A stretch of 64,000 nt of DNA, taken from NCBI GenBank assembly GCA_903813345.2, contig CAIIXF020000007.1, positions 20,571,564 to 20,635,563 of the forward strand, read 5' to 3'. The translations under genes and the position numbers were made by a program. Source of the DNA: Owenia fusiformis. Taxonomy: Eukaryota; Annelida; Polychaeta; Sabellida; Oweniidae. Positions 1-12,600 of this stretch are shown here, one piece after another (within the stretch, counting starts at the first letter, position 1; each line of letters starts with the position of its first letter). Under the pieces are notes generated by a model that saw only the letters and a program-made list of their open reading frames with translations, had not been told where the DNA came from and did no database searches.

Positions 1-480
1 TAACATATTCAAAAATATTAAACTGTGTAGCATTTACAGATTTCTAGAATCATTTCTATATTCATCCTTTTATCTCTAGCTTATGTTTCTGACTGAATTA
101 TCTATGCCCCGATCATATTTGTCTACAGCTAGTATACAGCTAAAATAGTGGAATGTGTTACAAGATATTTGGAATCTGTTCACTCAAAAAGTCTATACGG
201 TCAATGTGCAATTCCTACGCGGCCATACTGCATCTGGCTTGGTATTTGTCAAAAAGCAATGGCAACTATAGGGACTACAGGCAAATGTGAATGAGGCATT
301 AACTTTAAAATGCTTGGTTGCTGTGGTGAAATCCAACATTTAAGAATTCTCGTAATGCCTATGCTCAACACATTAGAAAGAAAGAATTCAGATGACGTTT
401 AAAATATCTGCTAAAATATTGGAATGTGTTACAACATTTGTGGAATGTGTTCATTCAGAGAAATGCCTGGGCCTACTTAC
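1..480 (-). other. Intron leading to the PTB exons (partial)
   Basis: 480 bp of AT-rich sequence after the last visible exon. I see no acceptor followed by PTB-domain sequence on the minus strand, so the next tensin exon is outside. Nothing else recognised. Confidence 0.7.
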
Positions 481-651
481 CAATCTCTGGCAGGAATAAT
501 TTACAAGGCAGGGCTAGAGGGGTGATAGAGTGTTGGTAGACCAGGGCAGCTAGGCTACTGAACACTGGCTCATTGCTACATCCCTTCAGTTTCACTCCTT
601 TAGGTGTTGGTTCAATCAGGAAGTGACGGACTAGCTCGTGGGAGGGGTCTC
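481..651 (-). CDS. TNS: Tensin SH2 domain, third exon (last visible)
   Basis: A 171-nt symmetric phase-1 exon, acceptor attcaatag, donor gtaagt. It encodes [20 protein letters not shown], then [18 protein letters not shown], then [23 protein letters not shown], KGCSNEPxF and [13 protein letters not shown] are near-identical to vertebrate tensins. The reading continues through the phase-1 donor to PTB-domain exons beyond position 1, so the protein's C-terminus is not present. Confidence 0.97.
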
Positions 652-3600
652 CTATTGAATAGTACAACATAAAACATTGAGATTCAAACATATCATACTG
701 TAGATTCATCCTACACAGACTGTGAACGGGTTATATTTTGGGGTCTTTAAATATACATCTATCATTGATAGTAAAATGGCTGCATTTTAAGATAGGAAAT
801 GTTGGCTAAAAATACCACTTCCTAAAAAATTCTACTTCTAGCCAAGCAGGCAAGAAAATAATTCAAGTTGACTATCCCTAGAATTTAGTAGAAATTTTTT
901 TGAGAAGACCCTTCACAGTTAGGATGTTTCATCTCTTTGGAGGAATCTGCTTGTATGCTGAAAGGTCAGTGTGACCTAGCTTGTTTAAAATAGCAGTTTC
1001 TGTGATTAAGTGAATAACAATTGCATCACAGAATCTTAAAATAACAATGCAAAAACTATCAAACTAATAAAAACATACAATGTGTTATGCATTACAAATC
1101 GCAATGAGTATTGAACAGATGATTTCTATAGTGTAAAAATATGGGATGTATTGGTGGTACGTTATTGGATCACTTTAGTGTTAGAATACAATTCAAATTC
1201 ATAAAATTCTCATTGAAACCAACAGGGAACAATGGCAAAATAGTTTGTTCATTGCTCAGCACTTTAAGTCTCTGATGCTCTAAATAAACTGGAATTACTG
1301 AGTTAACAGGAGTGTTACACCTACCTGACTTTGTCTGTACATTGGGAGGCACCTGGGCCACCTTAAGTGCCAGACCAAAGGCACCTGGGAAAGAGTTGCT
1401 ATCTCTAACTACAAATGTTCCTGGAGGTTTGTCCTTCAATAGGGAAATAGCTGCAATACATATAACATAATCATAAGAATTTATGAAAGGCCATGGTGAC
1501 ACATAAAAGCAGCCTTCTAATTTTGGAAAACTTTCTCATGGAATCTTCAATTCAATTTCAAATTAATTCAATTTATTCATAATCTTTATATAATATACAA
1601 TATTTCAAGAAAGGATAGGTATCGATCTGGTGAACTGAATTCAACAATATTTTTCTCTTACACCAATTATTGAAAACATTCTGTAAAAAAACACGGTCCT
1701 TTATGTAATGTTGACTGATTGACAACAATCTAATGTGAAAATTATTTATATATTTTATATAACTGTTTTTGTTTACATTTTTCGTTTTTTGTCCAATTGT
1801 TTTTGTTCCTTTCTACCAATTCTTGAGAATGAAATAAAATGTCTTTTTCAAATTATATCGTTTCCATTCAAAAGATGACCATTAAATTGACGATGTGTAA
1901 AATTTTCAGAATTTTTTGATGACTGGTTTAAGGTAACATGCGTTCAAAAAGTTCACCATATGGATACCAATCCTTTATTGAGGAGAGTCCTCAATGTGGG
2001 AAACACTGGTATTCCTTCAGAGCATCAACAACTTAGTGATTCATGGATTAGTTTACTGAACCTTCCAGGGATGATGTCCCAATGTCAATAGTTGTAAACA
2101 ATAAAGTTAATTTCAATAGTGTGGGGGCAGAGGTACTTGAAAATGTCTACCTCTTTAGTGAAATCTTTAGATTTGTTATAAAATGTTGTTTTGTATTCTC
2201 CGATACAAATGTGAGTCAAATGAAACACTACAGATGCATTCTGGGTGATTCTTACCTTCCTCTCTAGAGATGTGTGGTTTGTACCAGAACTTTGATGTAT
2301 CACGAACAAACTTGGGGGTATGGTGCTGTAGGTCAAATGTCCCATCTGCAACAAAAGAGGAGACAATTACCCATAAACCACAAATTCTTTTAAATATACA
2401 TATGCATCAAAATACACAGATATAGTACTGTAAATTGATATTAAACAGAATGGTCAAGATCAAAGTGAAGAGAGAGGTCATTACCCATGATGCAATATGG
2501 ACAAAAAGCATGAAGTGTCATCTGAAATAAAGCCATATCCCACAATGCAAGTAATTAGCAGATTAAATCAACCACATCTGATAAACACAACATGATGTAA
2601 AACATTCTCCAACATTATAGTTACAGCCATCTGTAAAATGTGGAAATATTCAATTAGTAAAACACATGTGAGTAAGAGACTAGGATATCATGTCAATATA
2701 TATATTACGTAATTAATTATGTTCGGGGAGGGAATAGAAGCCCATTACATTTTGCTGAAGTACATTCATTCTTGAATTGTTAGGCTTCTGTACATTTGCC
2801 TATATTTCAGTTTAAAATGGCTGCCATGTTGGGCGCAAACTTGTTTTGCTCTGTTATTGGTACTAGTGTCATATTTTTATGTAAAGTTATAGCTAAAGTA
2901 AAATAAGATAAGGAATCCAACCAGTGCAATTTCAAAATCAGCAATCATTGTGAAAAAGGGCTTATGCCTTTTTAGTAATAAAATCAGACCATATTGGTAT
3001 TTGAGTTTTCATCTTGACAGTTGGAGGTCTTCTCTATAACTTCCAGAACTTAGTGTCATGGATAATAAAATCAGCCAGAATTTACATGTATCTGCCAATA
3101 TCTGCCACTTTTTGTCAGTCTCTGCAATAGAAAGGCTGATTATGCCACTCAACATTCCGGCTGTTATGGAATCACTGGATGCAACAATATTACCCATAAT
3201 GCAATACACTCAGCAGACGGCACATTTAGCAGACGACACTCACCATCATCATCACCCTGGAGACAGCATGGTCGCATGTTCTTCAAGGCACGTTCTATTA
3301 CCATAGCACACAAGAAAAACAAACCAAAATTAATGAAGTTTGGTATTAAATATTTTAGATTCAAAGAAAGATGTCGGACAGATGCCAGGAAGTAATCCTT
3401 GTAGAGATTCAGAGAGCATCTTACTCATCTGCTCAAGTCGTAACAGTCTCTTAACACTTCATTAAATCACAATCAAATTCTCTAAGTACATTTTTACATT
3501 TAGTTCAACATTATATCTGATCTTGAGACCATCTCACTAACAACTCATCTTCCTGCCTCCGCAACATTTACATCATTACACCCTGAAATAAACCACCTTG

Positions 3601-6600
3601 AAATATAAGACACCATCTCAAATGCTTCCGAATGAACCCTATGCATAATCAGTTTTCTTTAGTAAGTGGGTGGTAAAAATGTGTTTTATCAACTAAAAGA
3701 CATGGAAAACATTTTCAGTGTACAGTAGTTCTTAAAAAAATTCTCCTTTCAAGAATGTCAGTCTTATCAACAAAGGTGGGTAGAGTGGGTAGGTGTTCTT
3801 GTCATTACAAAATGGATTATGCAAAGATATTATATGAAACATTTGAGATGACCCCTAAGCCTGCCCTAGCAATGTGTCCCTGAAAAGAACCTATAACAGA
3901 CAAATTAAAACTAAATGATTTTGGAAATGGAAAATGAAAACTTCCTCAAACAGAGGTTAACAACAATAAAACCTGGTTTAACTTTCTTCTGGTAAAATTT
4001 TTATGGCAACTATAAAACTCATAAGGTGATGTTAACTAGAGTTTATTTCTGTTTGTTGGAATTATCTCACCCTCCAGAAGCAAGTGGCCTTATAGTCAAA
4101 TATGCTAGAAATTCAGTTATATACAATTACCTAGGCACTGATTAGAGCCTAATGGCTGATATATGAACATTTCCTACTTGTTTTTACCATCAAGATTACA
4201 AAGTGCACCATCATTTCAGATAACATTAGTATCTGTTACATCAGCATTGTGTTTCAAAAATTATCAATTTTTTCTCAACAAACACAATTCCAAGTTTCTG
4301 TTCTACAATTTCAAATATTCTTTCACTGCTTACTTTATGTCATCAGGGTATATTTATAAACTTAATATCTGAAGGGTTTGCTTTGTACCTGGTCCAATCA
4401 ATCAAGACATTGAGTTATGCAACACATTGTAACATCAGCAACAAATGCAAAATCTACAGAATTCGATAAGTTGTAAAACACGGCTCTAGACTAGAACAAA
4501 ATCTTCAAACAGCACAGATTACATGATTATGAATGCTTCGCCTCACTTCATGGCATCTCAAGTTAAGGATTGGATTTTTTCACGTATCTGACCTAAAAAC
4601 CTCTGCTTAGTTGAGGAAAGTTGAGCCATGACTTACAATAATGTAAACAACCATGTTTTTACCTGTGTATCTTATGCCTCTAAATAGAGCAGAATGCACC
4701 ATGCGGTTCAGTGCCTTCAGTAAGGGATTTGAGCATAAACCAAGGCTCAAAATGATCATGGTTGAATTTTTTCTCAATTCAATGATGATCCACAATCTGG
4801 CTGTGACCTCCAATTGTGCATTTTGACCCATTCAATTCATTTGAAAATGGGATCATGGGATTATAAACTAAGACAAGTAGAACTTACCCATTCCAGCACT
4901 AGATCCTCCACTGCCCCTTCTAGCAGTGCCAAAGTAGCCTGGGGAGGTGGCGCCACTGTTGAAGGAGTATGGTGTCGGGCTCAGGACGTGCCCAGTCTGT
5001 GACGTGCTCATTGTTGATGACTGCTGTAGGTGTAAGCTGCCTGGAGACTGCGGACTCAGATCACTGAAATTATGGGATATAAAATGAGCACAATCACTTT
5101 ATGGGATGTAATGATACATTAATCACGGTTTGTTGATGGCATTATAAAATTCCATTAGGTAGAGGCATCAAGTGATTTATTCCTTATCAGCTAGGGTATG
5201 CTCAAAGTTGTTGGATATTTTCTTTGCCAATCTTTATATGATTCATGCAAGGTTTTCACAATTCCTGTTATACTGTATGTTGTCTTTATCTGTTGGTGGG
5301 TACTCTTAGTAAGATGTTATCATAATATCATTTCATAATATCTGTATCTACCAAATAACTTCAATAAATCTCCAAAATTCAGCACATATTTCCTACTTCA
5401 TACATATATGCAGCTTTTCTTAGTTCAATGTTCCTAAATTGAGTCATCATAAAATCACATTTTCATTTTACATCCTCATCCCTAAGTACAGTACATATAT
5501 AGTATTCCTTTCTCTTTTTGTAGCCATAATTGATGAAAATAACTTGAAACGAATGACTCTTTCATGGGTGTGTAAGTTTCATTCCAAGTTCATCTTCCTG
5601 GATCGTGAGAATCAACTCCCTGCTATGTTTTTTGAAGCAAACTGACTAATACCCTTTGGAAAATTGATACATCTTCTTCACACACTCTACTGATAAACTA
5701 ATGATCTCAAAAAGTCACAACAAGGTTGTTGTCCCTGAAAGACACTCTCTCTTTACGATTAACACTTTAGATATGTGAATTATATTAGCTTGGCTCTGAG
5801 GTGCTCTCCTATTAGATGAAAGTCTAACTATAAAATTATCACTCCTAGTAAGAGGCTAAAATGTATATGCCAATGTTCTAAGGGTAACTGACTTAAGATA
5901 CAAGAGAACACATTGCAGAATCTTCACCTCAGCATCACCTTATATCTGTATATCAAGATTTGGTAATAAACTATTGGATACAATTTCAGGCACAAAGTTA
6001 TCTTTGTTTTTTTCTGTTTACACCCAAATGAAGCTATGTAATCAGGAAAAAACATGAATTCCTCATCCGGGGCTATAAATCAATGTGTGTTGGAGTGTAT
6101 GTTGTCCTTTTTATCTCATGGCTTGATATGATATTCTGGATAAACTGGATATCTTCCAGGATTTAAACTTTCTCCCAGTGAATGCCATTGTATCATAAGT
6201 AGGTCAACTACATAAATGTAATTTGAGAGGTTTCAACCAGCTTTACTTTAACATTCCTGTCTAACAGAATAGAAGATATATAATAGTCATCATAAACTGT
6301 CTGGTATATCAAAAATAGATCAACATTGTCAGATCATACCTAATATGACTATAAACATTATGAACATTTATGAAGTTCATTCTCAAGAAGTATTTTCAGA
6401 CAACAAAAACAAATTATCTAATTATTGAATTATATTCATTGCACCGGGAGAAATATGCTTCCAGTTTTGATATATATTTGATTAGTATTTATCAATATCT
6501 AATTAATCTTGACTAAAACAATCTAAGCAGTTTGAGTTTGAGGGATAACAGCAGAAATATTGACCAAATAGAGAGATATATAACTCTTTTGTTATGGAAC

Positions 6601-9600
6601 ATGTATATATACTTATGGGATATACCATAATTATGGTATAAGGGTCTATTTTTCATATGACAAGTTTACACTTAAGAGTTTGCTTTTCTTGCTAGGTTTC
6701 TTTACAGTTTTTGGTCCTCTCCTTTTGGCACTTGTGCTTAAATATTTGATGAAATTTGGTCATGACTATAACACCTGGAACATACTAGCCATTTTGATAA
6801 TGAACAAAAATAAGAATCCCGTCAACAGGTTTTAAAATGTGCCACTACTGTTGACAAACAGACAGACTGACAAGTGAATTATTGCAAAAGCTTACCATTT
6901 GAACTAAAAACCAAATTTGAAATAAGATAAGGTACAAATGGAAATTGATCCAGCAGTTTTACAGCCCTGTCAAAGTAGTGGACACCCTTATCCTATAAAT
7001 ACCTGAGGGTTCATTGCATGATGGAGACAATCAGACCTGACTCACTTGATATCAAAGTTATCATGTACCTATACCATGCAATCTCTACCATTATTCACTT
7101 CAATGGACAAGGTAAAGTGCACGCAATGACCATCAAGGGGGTTACCCAGGATGCAAATTTTGCCATTATTTGCTTCAATAGACCAAACAAAATGGAGGGA
7201 ATTACCCATAATGCAATCTCTGTGTATACGCTATTAAACTACACACAATAGCAATAGTCTTCACCATTTTAATATTTCAACTTATATTCAGATGAAGAAA
7301 TTTGGAAGACATAAATGCTTTAATTTCAAAATTTCAATACATTTTATGGGAGCTTGAATGTGAAATTAATGTCAGTTACTTACTGGCAGAAAATAAAGTA
7401 TCATGCTTTTTAATGCATATTCTAACCCAAATCAAAGAATTACAAATAATTCCAGAGTGTAGAAGAGGTTGACTCTTGCAAAGGGTAATAACAAGTATAT
7501 TTACCTGCCAGTGGCTGAGATGGGACTACGCTGTGCTGCTGACCCACTGTGTTGAGTATCAATGTGAAGCAGGTTGGTCTGCCCATTCTGGTGCACTTGT
7601 TGGTGCTGCTGCTGCTGCTGGCTACTTGATTGCTGTTGGCTTGTAGTCTTTGTTGTGTACTGCACTTGTTTTTGCACTTGTTGTGTTTGGACTTGTTGTT
7701 GCTGGGCTTGTTGCTGTTGCTGTTGGACTTGCTGTTGCTGAACACGTTGTTGGTGAAGTTGCTCATGCGCTAATGTTCCAGGTACATGTGGCTCCATCTG
7801 TTGGCTAGCTATTGAACCAGAGCTGATTTCACGTTGTAATGTAGATTGCTGCTGTTGAATGATTTGTTGTTGTTGTAAATTTTCTTGTTGTTGCTTTTGT
7901 AAAGCTTGTTGTTGTTGTTGTAATTTCTCTCGCTGTACTCTTAATGTCTCTTGTTGTTTCAACATCTCCTGCTCTTGCTGTTGTTTGAGAATTCTTTCCT
8001 GCTCCTGCTGTTGTCTTACTAGACGTTCTTGCTGTTCTTTCAACTCCTGCTGTTGTTTTAAGAGAGCTTGCTCTTGCTGTTGTTTCAGTATAGCTAGTTC
8101 CTGCTGTTGTTTCAACAATGCTTGTTCTTGTTGTTGTTTCAACATTTGTTGCTCCTGCTGTTGTTTCAACAGTGCTTGTTCCTGCTGTCTCCTTAGTTGT
8201 TCTTGCTGCTCCTGCTGTTGTTGAATAATACGCCTTTGATCCTCCTGCTGTTTTCGAACAAGCTCCTCTTGTTTCTGTTGAAGTACAGCCTGCTGTTCTT
8301 GCTGGTACTTTAGTAATGCTTGCTCATGCTGCTGTTTCAGCAATTGCTGTTCTTTCTGTTGTTTCAACAGCTGTTCTTCCTGTTGCTGCTTCAGAAGCTG
8401 CTCCTGAAATGAAATAATAGCCCATAATGCATCAAGAAAGCACTTTTTAAAACACTCCAAACAGAACAGATTGAGTATATTCATAAGGTAAATATTCAAA
8501 TAGTAAAGCAAAAATTCTTAGTACTTGCAGAATTTAACATAGTTTTATATTATTTATCATTGAAAAATTCAGCTTCTGATAAATGCACTTGTATGTCACT
8601 GACCATTTTCCTATTCATACTAATTACCCATAATGCATTAGTATTAAGCAGACGACACTGACCTGTTGTGCTTGCTGCTGCTGGATGGTTTGTTGCTGCA
8701 CTATGGTTTGCTGCTGTTGCTGATGTAAGCGGGATGGCAGAGTGGCACTAGGGTGGGTCTGAGGTGGGAGATGCTGTAGTGGAGGACCACTGCTCTGTTG
8801 ACGCAGGGTCTGGCTACCCCCCACAACCTGGTTGCCACTTGTGTGTTGCTCAGTACTCCACTGATGGGACACAGTTGATCCACCATTCATCATCTGCTGG
8901 CTGCCACCTGCATACAATAGACAGCTTTCAATTACAAGTTCTATTTTGAAAACTAGAATGTGTAGTTATACCAGAATACAGTGGCCCAGGAGGCTCATCA
9001 ATAAATTAAACAAAAATAGAGATGAATTGAACCTGCAACCTTTTCACCTTTCAGATAAAAATATTAATTTCCAAATTGTTTCACATGGCCTCCATGAAGT
9101 CTATGGATCTTCAAGATAACTCATGATAACTAAAGAATTAGCTGATATTTTAGGACTTTTTGGCCCAATTTCAAAATTTCCTGGCTGGAAAGTATAAATT
9201 CATTTAGTCTACTGAACATTTCTACATTTGAAGGAACCCTGTGAAAAAGAAATGGATCATATCAAAAATATATGATCTAGGAAAATTCAACATCAATATG
9301 TGTGTTTGCAATTGCTTTATTGCTAGTCGCCTGGGGAGCACTGTACCTTAATAAAAATACATTACCAACATGCAAGCTATTTCTTTTGTACACTATACAA
9401 TACCAGACACACAGGGTAAAAGACAACTGCAAAACAATTGAATACATTGATTCATTTCATTTTTATAACTTGTAGTTAGCAAAGGAAATTTAGAACCATT
9501 AAGGAAATTATTTATAAACAGCTTCTGTCATTATTAATATTTGCTTGACGTGAATTGGAAATTGCTCTTTCAGTCTATGGTAATGATAAAAGTAAATTCA

Positions 9601-12600
9601 AAATGTATGATTCAAGTTCTGGAAAAATGATTGCCATTGGAATCATGTTTTTTTGTTAGTTTTACTTGAATTGAGTTATTCCTGTCATGGATATGTTACT
9701 CATTCTATGGATATGTTATTCATTCTGTGGATATGTTATTCATTCTTTCGATGATGTTATTCTTTCTATTGAGTGCATTTGGCACACATTCCATGCACAT
9801 TGCACTTTTCTATGTGAGTACTAAAATATGATGTCACAAAACTTATAATTTATGAAAATTCCTTGAAAATAATAATGAGATATTCTTAAAATGGCTGTCT
9901 ATTCTATAAATAAAAAATAAAACACCATTGTGGGCTACTAAATAATTAAATGTGACCATAATATAAAGAAAACCTCTAAAATACAGCACCATCTATATAC
10001 TTGCACTCTCCCTTAAAATAAACATCCTCCAAATAACAAAAGATCTAATGACCAGTGTGATTCTATTTTGTGTGTCATGAAATAACAAAAAAGTCACATT
10101 ATACATGTTAATATCATCAGCCACCCAATGTGAAGACACAGAACATAGAGCAGAGATGCAGGAAAAGCGTGCAACTACACATGGTTAAGATTTGGATAAA
10201 GACAGCATTTTAAAGCGTTAACACACAACACCCTGTCATATGTCACCTTTAGCCTTCTCCAATGGCTCATCTACAATAGTAGTGAGGGTGGGGCTAGAAA
10301 GCAAGGGGGTGGGGGCAGAATCCTGACCCAGAGGATGTTTGTTGACCATCAAACTCTCCATATGTAGCTCCAATGCAGTGGGAGAGTCAGAGTTCGGGGC
10401 TGGCTTTAAGTCAAAGGCTGTTAAATAAGAAATAGAGTGACAAGTTAGGAGAGAAGCTGCAGAAAGGGTAGGACTTATTGGGGAGGTTATACAAAGGAGG
10501 GGAGGTCTTAATGGGGAGGATATGTCAAGGAGGGAAGGGCTTAATGGGGAGGATATGTAAAGGAGGGAAGGGCTTAATGGGGAGGATATGTAAAGGAGGG
10601 AAGGGCTTAACGGGGAGGATGTGTAAAGGAGGGAAAGGCTTAATGGGGAGGATATGTAAAGGAGGGAAGGGCTTAATGGGGAGGATATGTAAAGGAGGGA
10701 AGGGCTTAATGGGGAGGATATGCAGTTGAGAGAAGGGTATAATAAGGAGGATATGCAGTAGGGGGAAGGACATTGGATGGGAGGATTGAATGGGGAGGGT
10801 TTGCAGTGGAAAGAAGGGTTTCATGGTGAGGATGTGTAGTGTAAAGAAGGATTTAATCCCGGGGGTTTAATGATGAAGGGCAATAGAGGGAATAGTTCAA
10901 TAGGGAGGATGTGCAGTGCTGAAAAAATGAGCATATGATATGAAGATTAAAATTCTAAATCAAGAGAGTAAAAACCAACAATACAACATATTATAGAGTT
11001 CAGAGCGACACAAAAAAGTTATGTACACATATGGACAGAAAGCAGGTACAGTACAGTGAACATTTATGAGCATTTGTGAGGATTTAGGGACCATCTCATT
11101 TGATACACACCTAATTCTACAATGGATGGGCCATCTTGGGAATCAAAATGTGACAATTCTTACCATGGGCATTCAATATATTGAAAGCCCATGTTCTTAC
11201 TAACATACAATTTTGAGTCGAACAAACCTGTTCTGTGTAGAATTGAGTGTGAAACTTTTGAGATGACTCCTAGGAGCATTAATGAAAGGAATACATGTAG
11301 CATAATGTATGTGTGTTAAGAAATGTGTGTCATACATTATATGTCACAAAATCCCAAAAATGTTTTTGAGAAAAGGAGACAGCAAACAACCATAGGTTGC
11401 CATGGTGAAATTAGAGAGTGCAGTGCAAGTGAGAGATTTGAAATGGGTGGTAGTTTTCTACTACATTATATTCTACCTAAAGTCTGTCGATCCAACATGC
11501 GGGTTTGGAAGACATCATCTGGTATTGATTCATACGTGGGGTCGAAGTCAGACATGCGGGAAGCCTGCTGTTGCAGCACCATCTTTTGTATATTTTGTTG
11601 TTCAATACGTTGATTGACTGTGTTTGGGGAATGCAGGCCAGGATCGGACACTAACAAAATATAGCATCATACTCTAAGCTTTAACGCCATGACAGGTTAA
11701 TATTCATATTGCAAAGGAGGATATATGAATCCCATAATTTCTGAACTTAAATTTCCCACAATGCAACTCAAACAATGCATTATGGGTGTAAATATTTTCC
11801 TCCCCTGCAATCATCTTAATCATGTCAAAATGTTAGTTGCTGCATTACTATAAATGCTATTAGCTATAGTCTACATTCATTATATCATGCAAAACCCATT
11901 ACATTCATGATTTTTTTGTTGATATTAAACTGAATGTTTTCTCAAAAGGAATGGATGTCACTTTAACTGTTATTTAGTATTGAGTTTTGCATGAATGTAA
12001 TGTAATACAAGTATGTTTGCCTGCTTTAGAACCCTTCAAAGTTAAGTATACTTCTACAAGCTGATATGGTGCAAAAAAGTTATCTATTCAAAAAATCATA
12101 AAAAACAACTAAAAACAAGTTTGAAAAGAATGAAAAAATGTATGCCATGAGATCAACTTAGAAACTATATGAAAAAACAACATCTGGGCATGTCAATATG
12201 ACAAAGTCACTTTTTGACTGGAATTAGTACACATTTCTTGTCATGTCACGCTGGTTAAAACATCATATAGAAAATTCTGCTTCGTGAATCCCCAAATAAA
12301 AGGGGATGATTTGGATATAGGCTTTATCTCCAGGCAAATAGTTTACACCTATAGGATAATCCCAATATCCAATACTGTCTGTACAGATGGTTAAAAAATA
12401 TATCCACATTAAGTCTTATTCAAAGTGATGAGCATTACCTTGGTTAACATATGGAGTTCTAGGAACCTGAGTGGGGGAGTAGTTTTGGGTAAACCCCCCA
12501 GTATAACTGGGGGAATATCCTGAGGCAGAGCTGGGTGCATACCCTGCTGTGTAGCTGGGGGAATACCCAGAGGCTGAACTAGGGGCATATCCTGCTGTAT

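Noticed and set aside
7859-8224. Cys-rich open frame on plus (CCCCFN... repeats)
   Set aside because: It is the opposite strand of the Gln-rich tensin exon; CTGCTGTTG complements of CAG/CAA read as Cys/Leu.
10478-10824. Repeat proteins on both strands ([11 protein letters not shown] and [11 protein letters not shown])
   Set aside because: Produced by a 33-bp minisatellite whose unit is divisible by three; no start context, splice logic or conservation.
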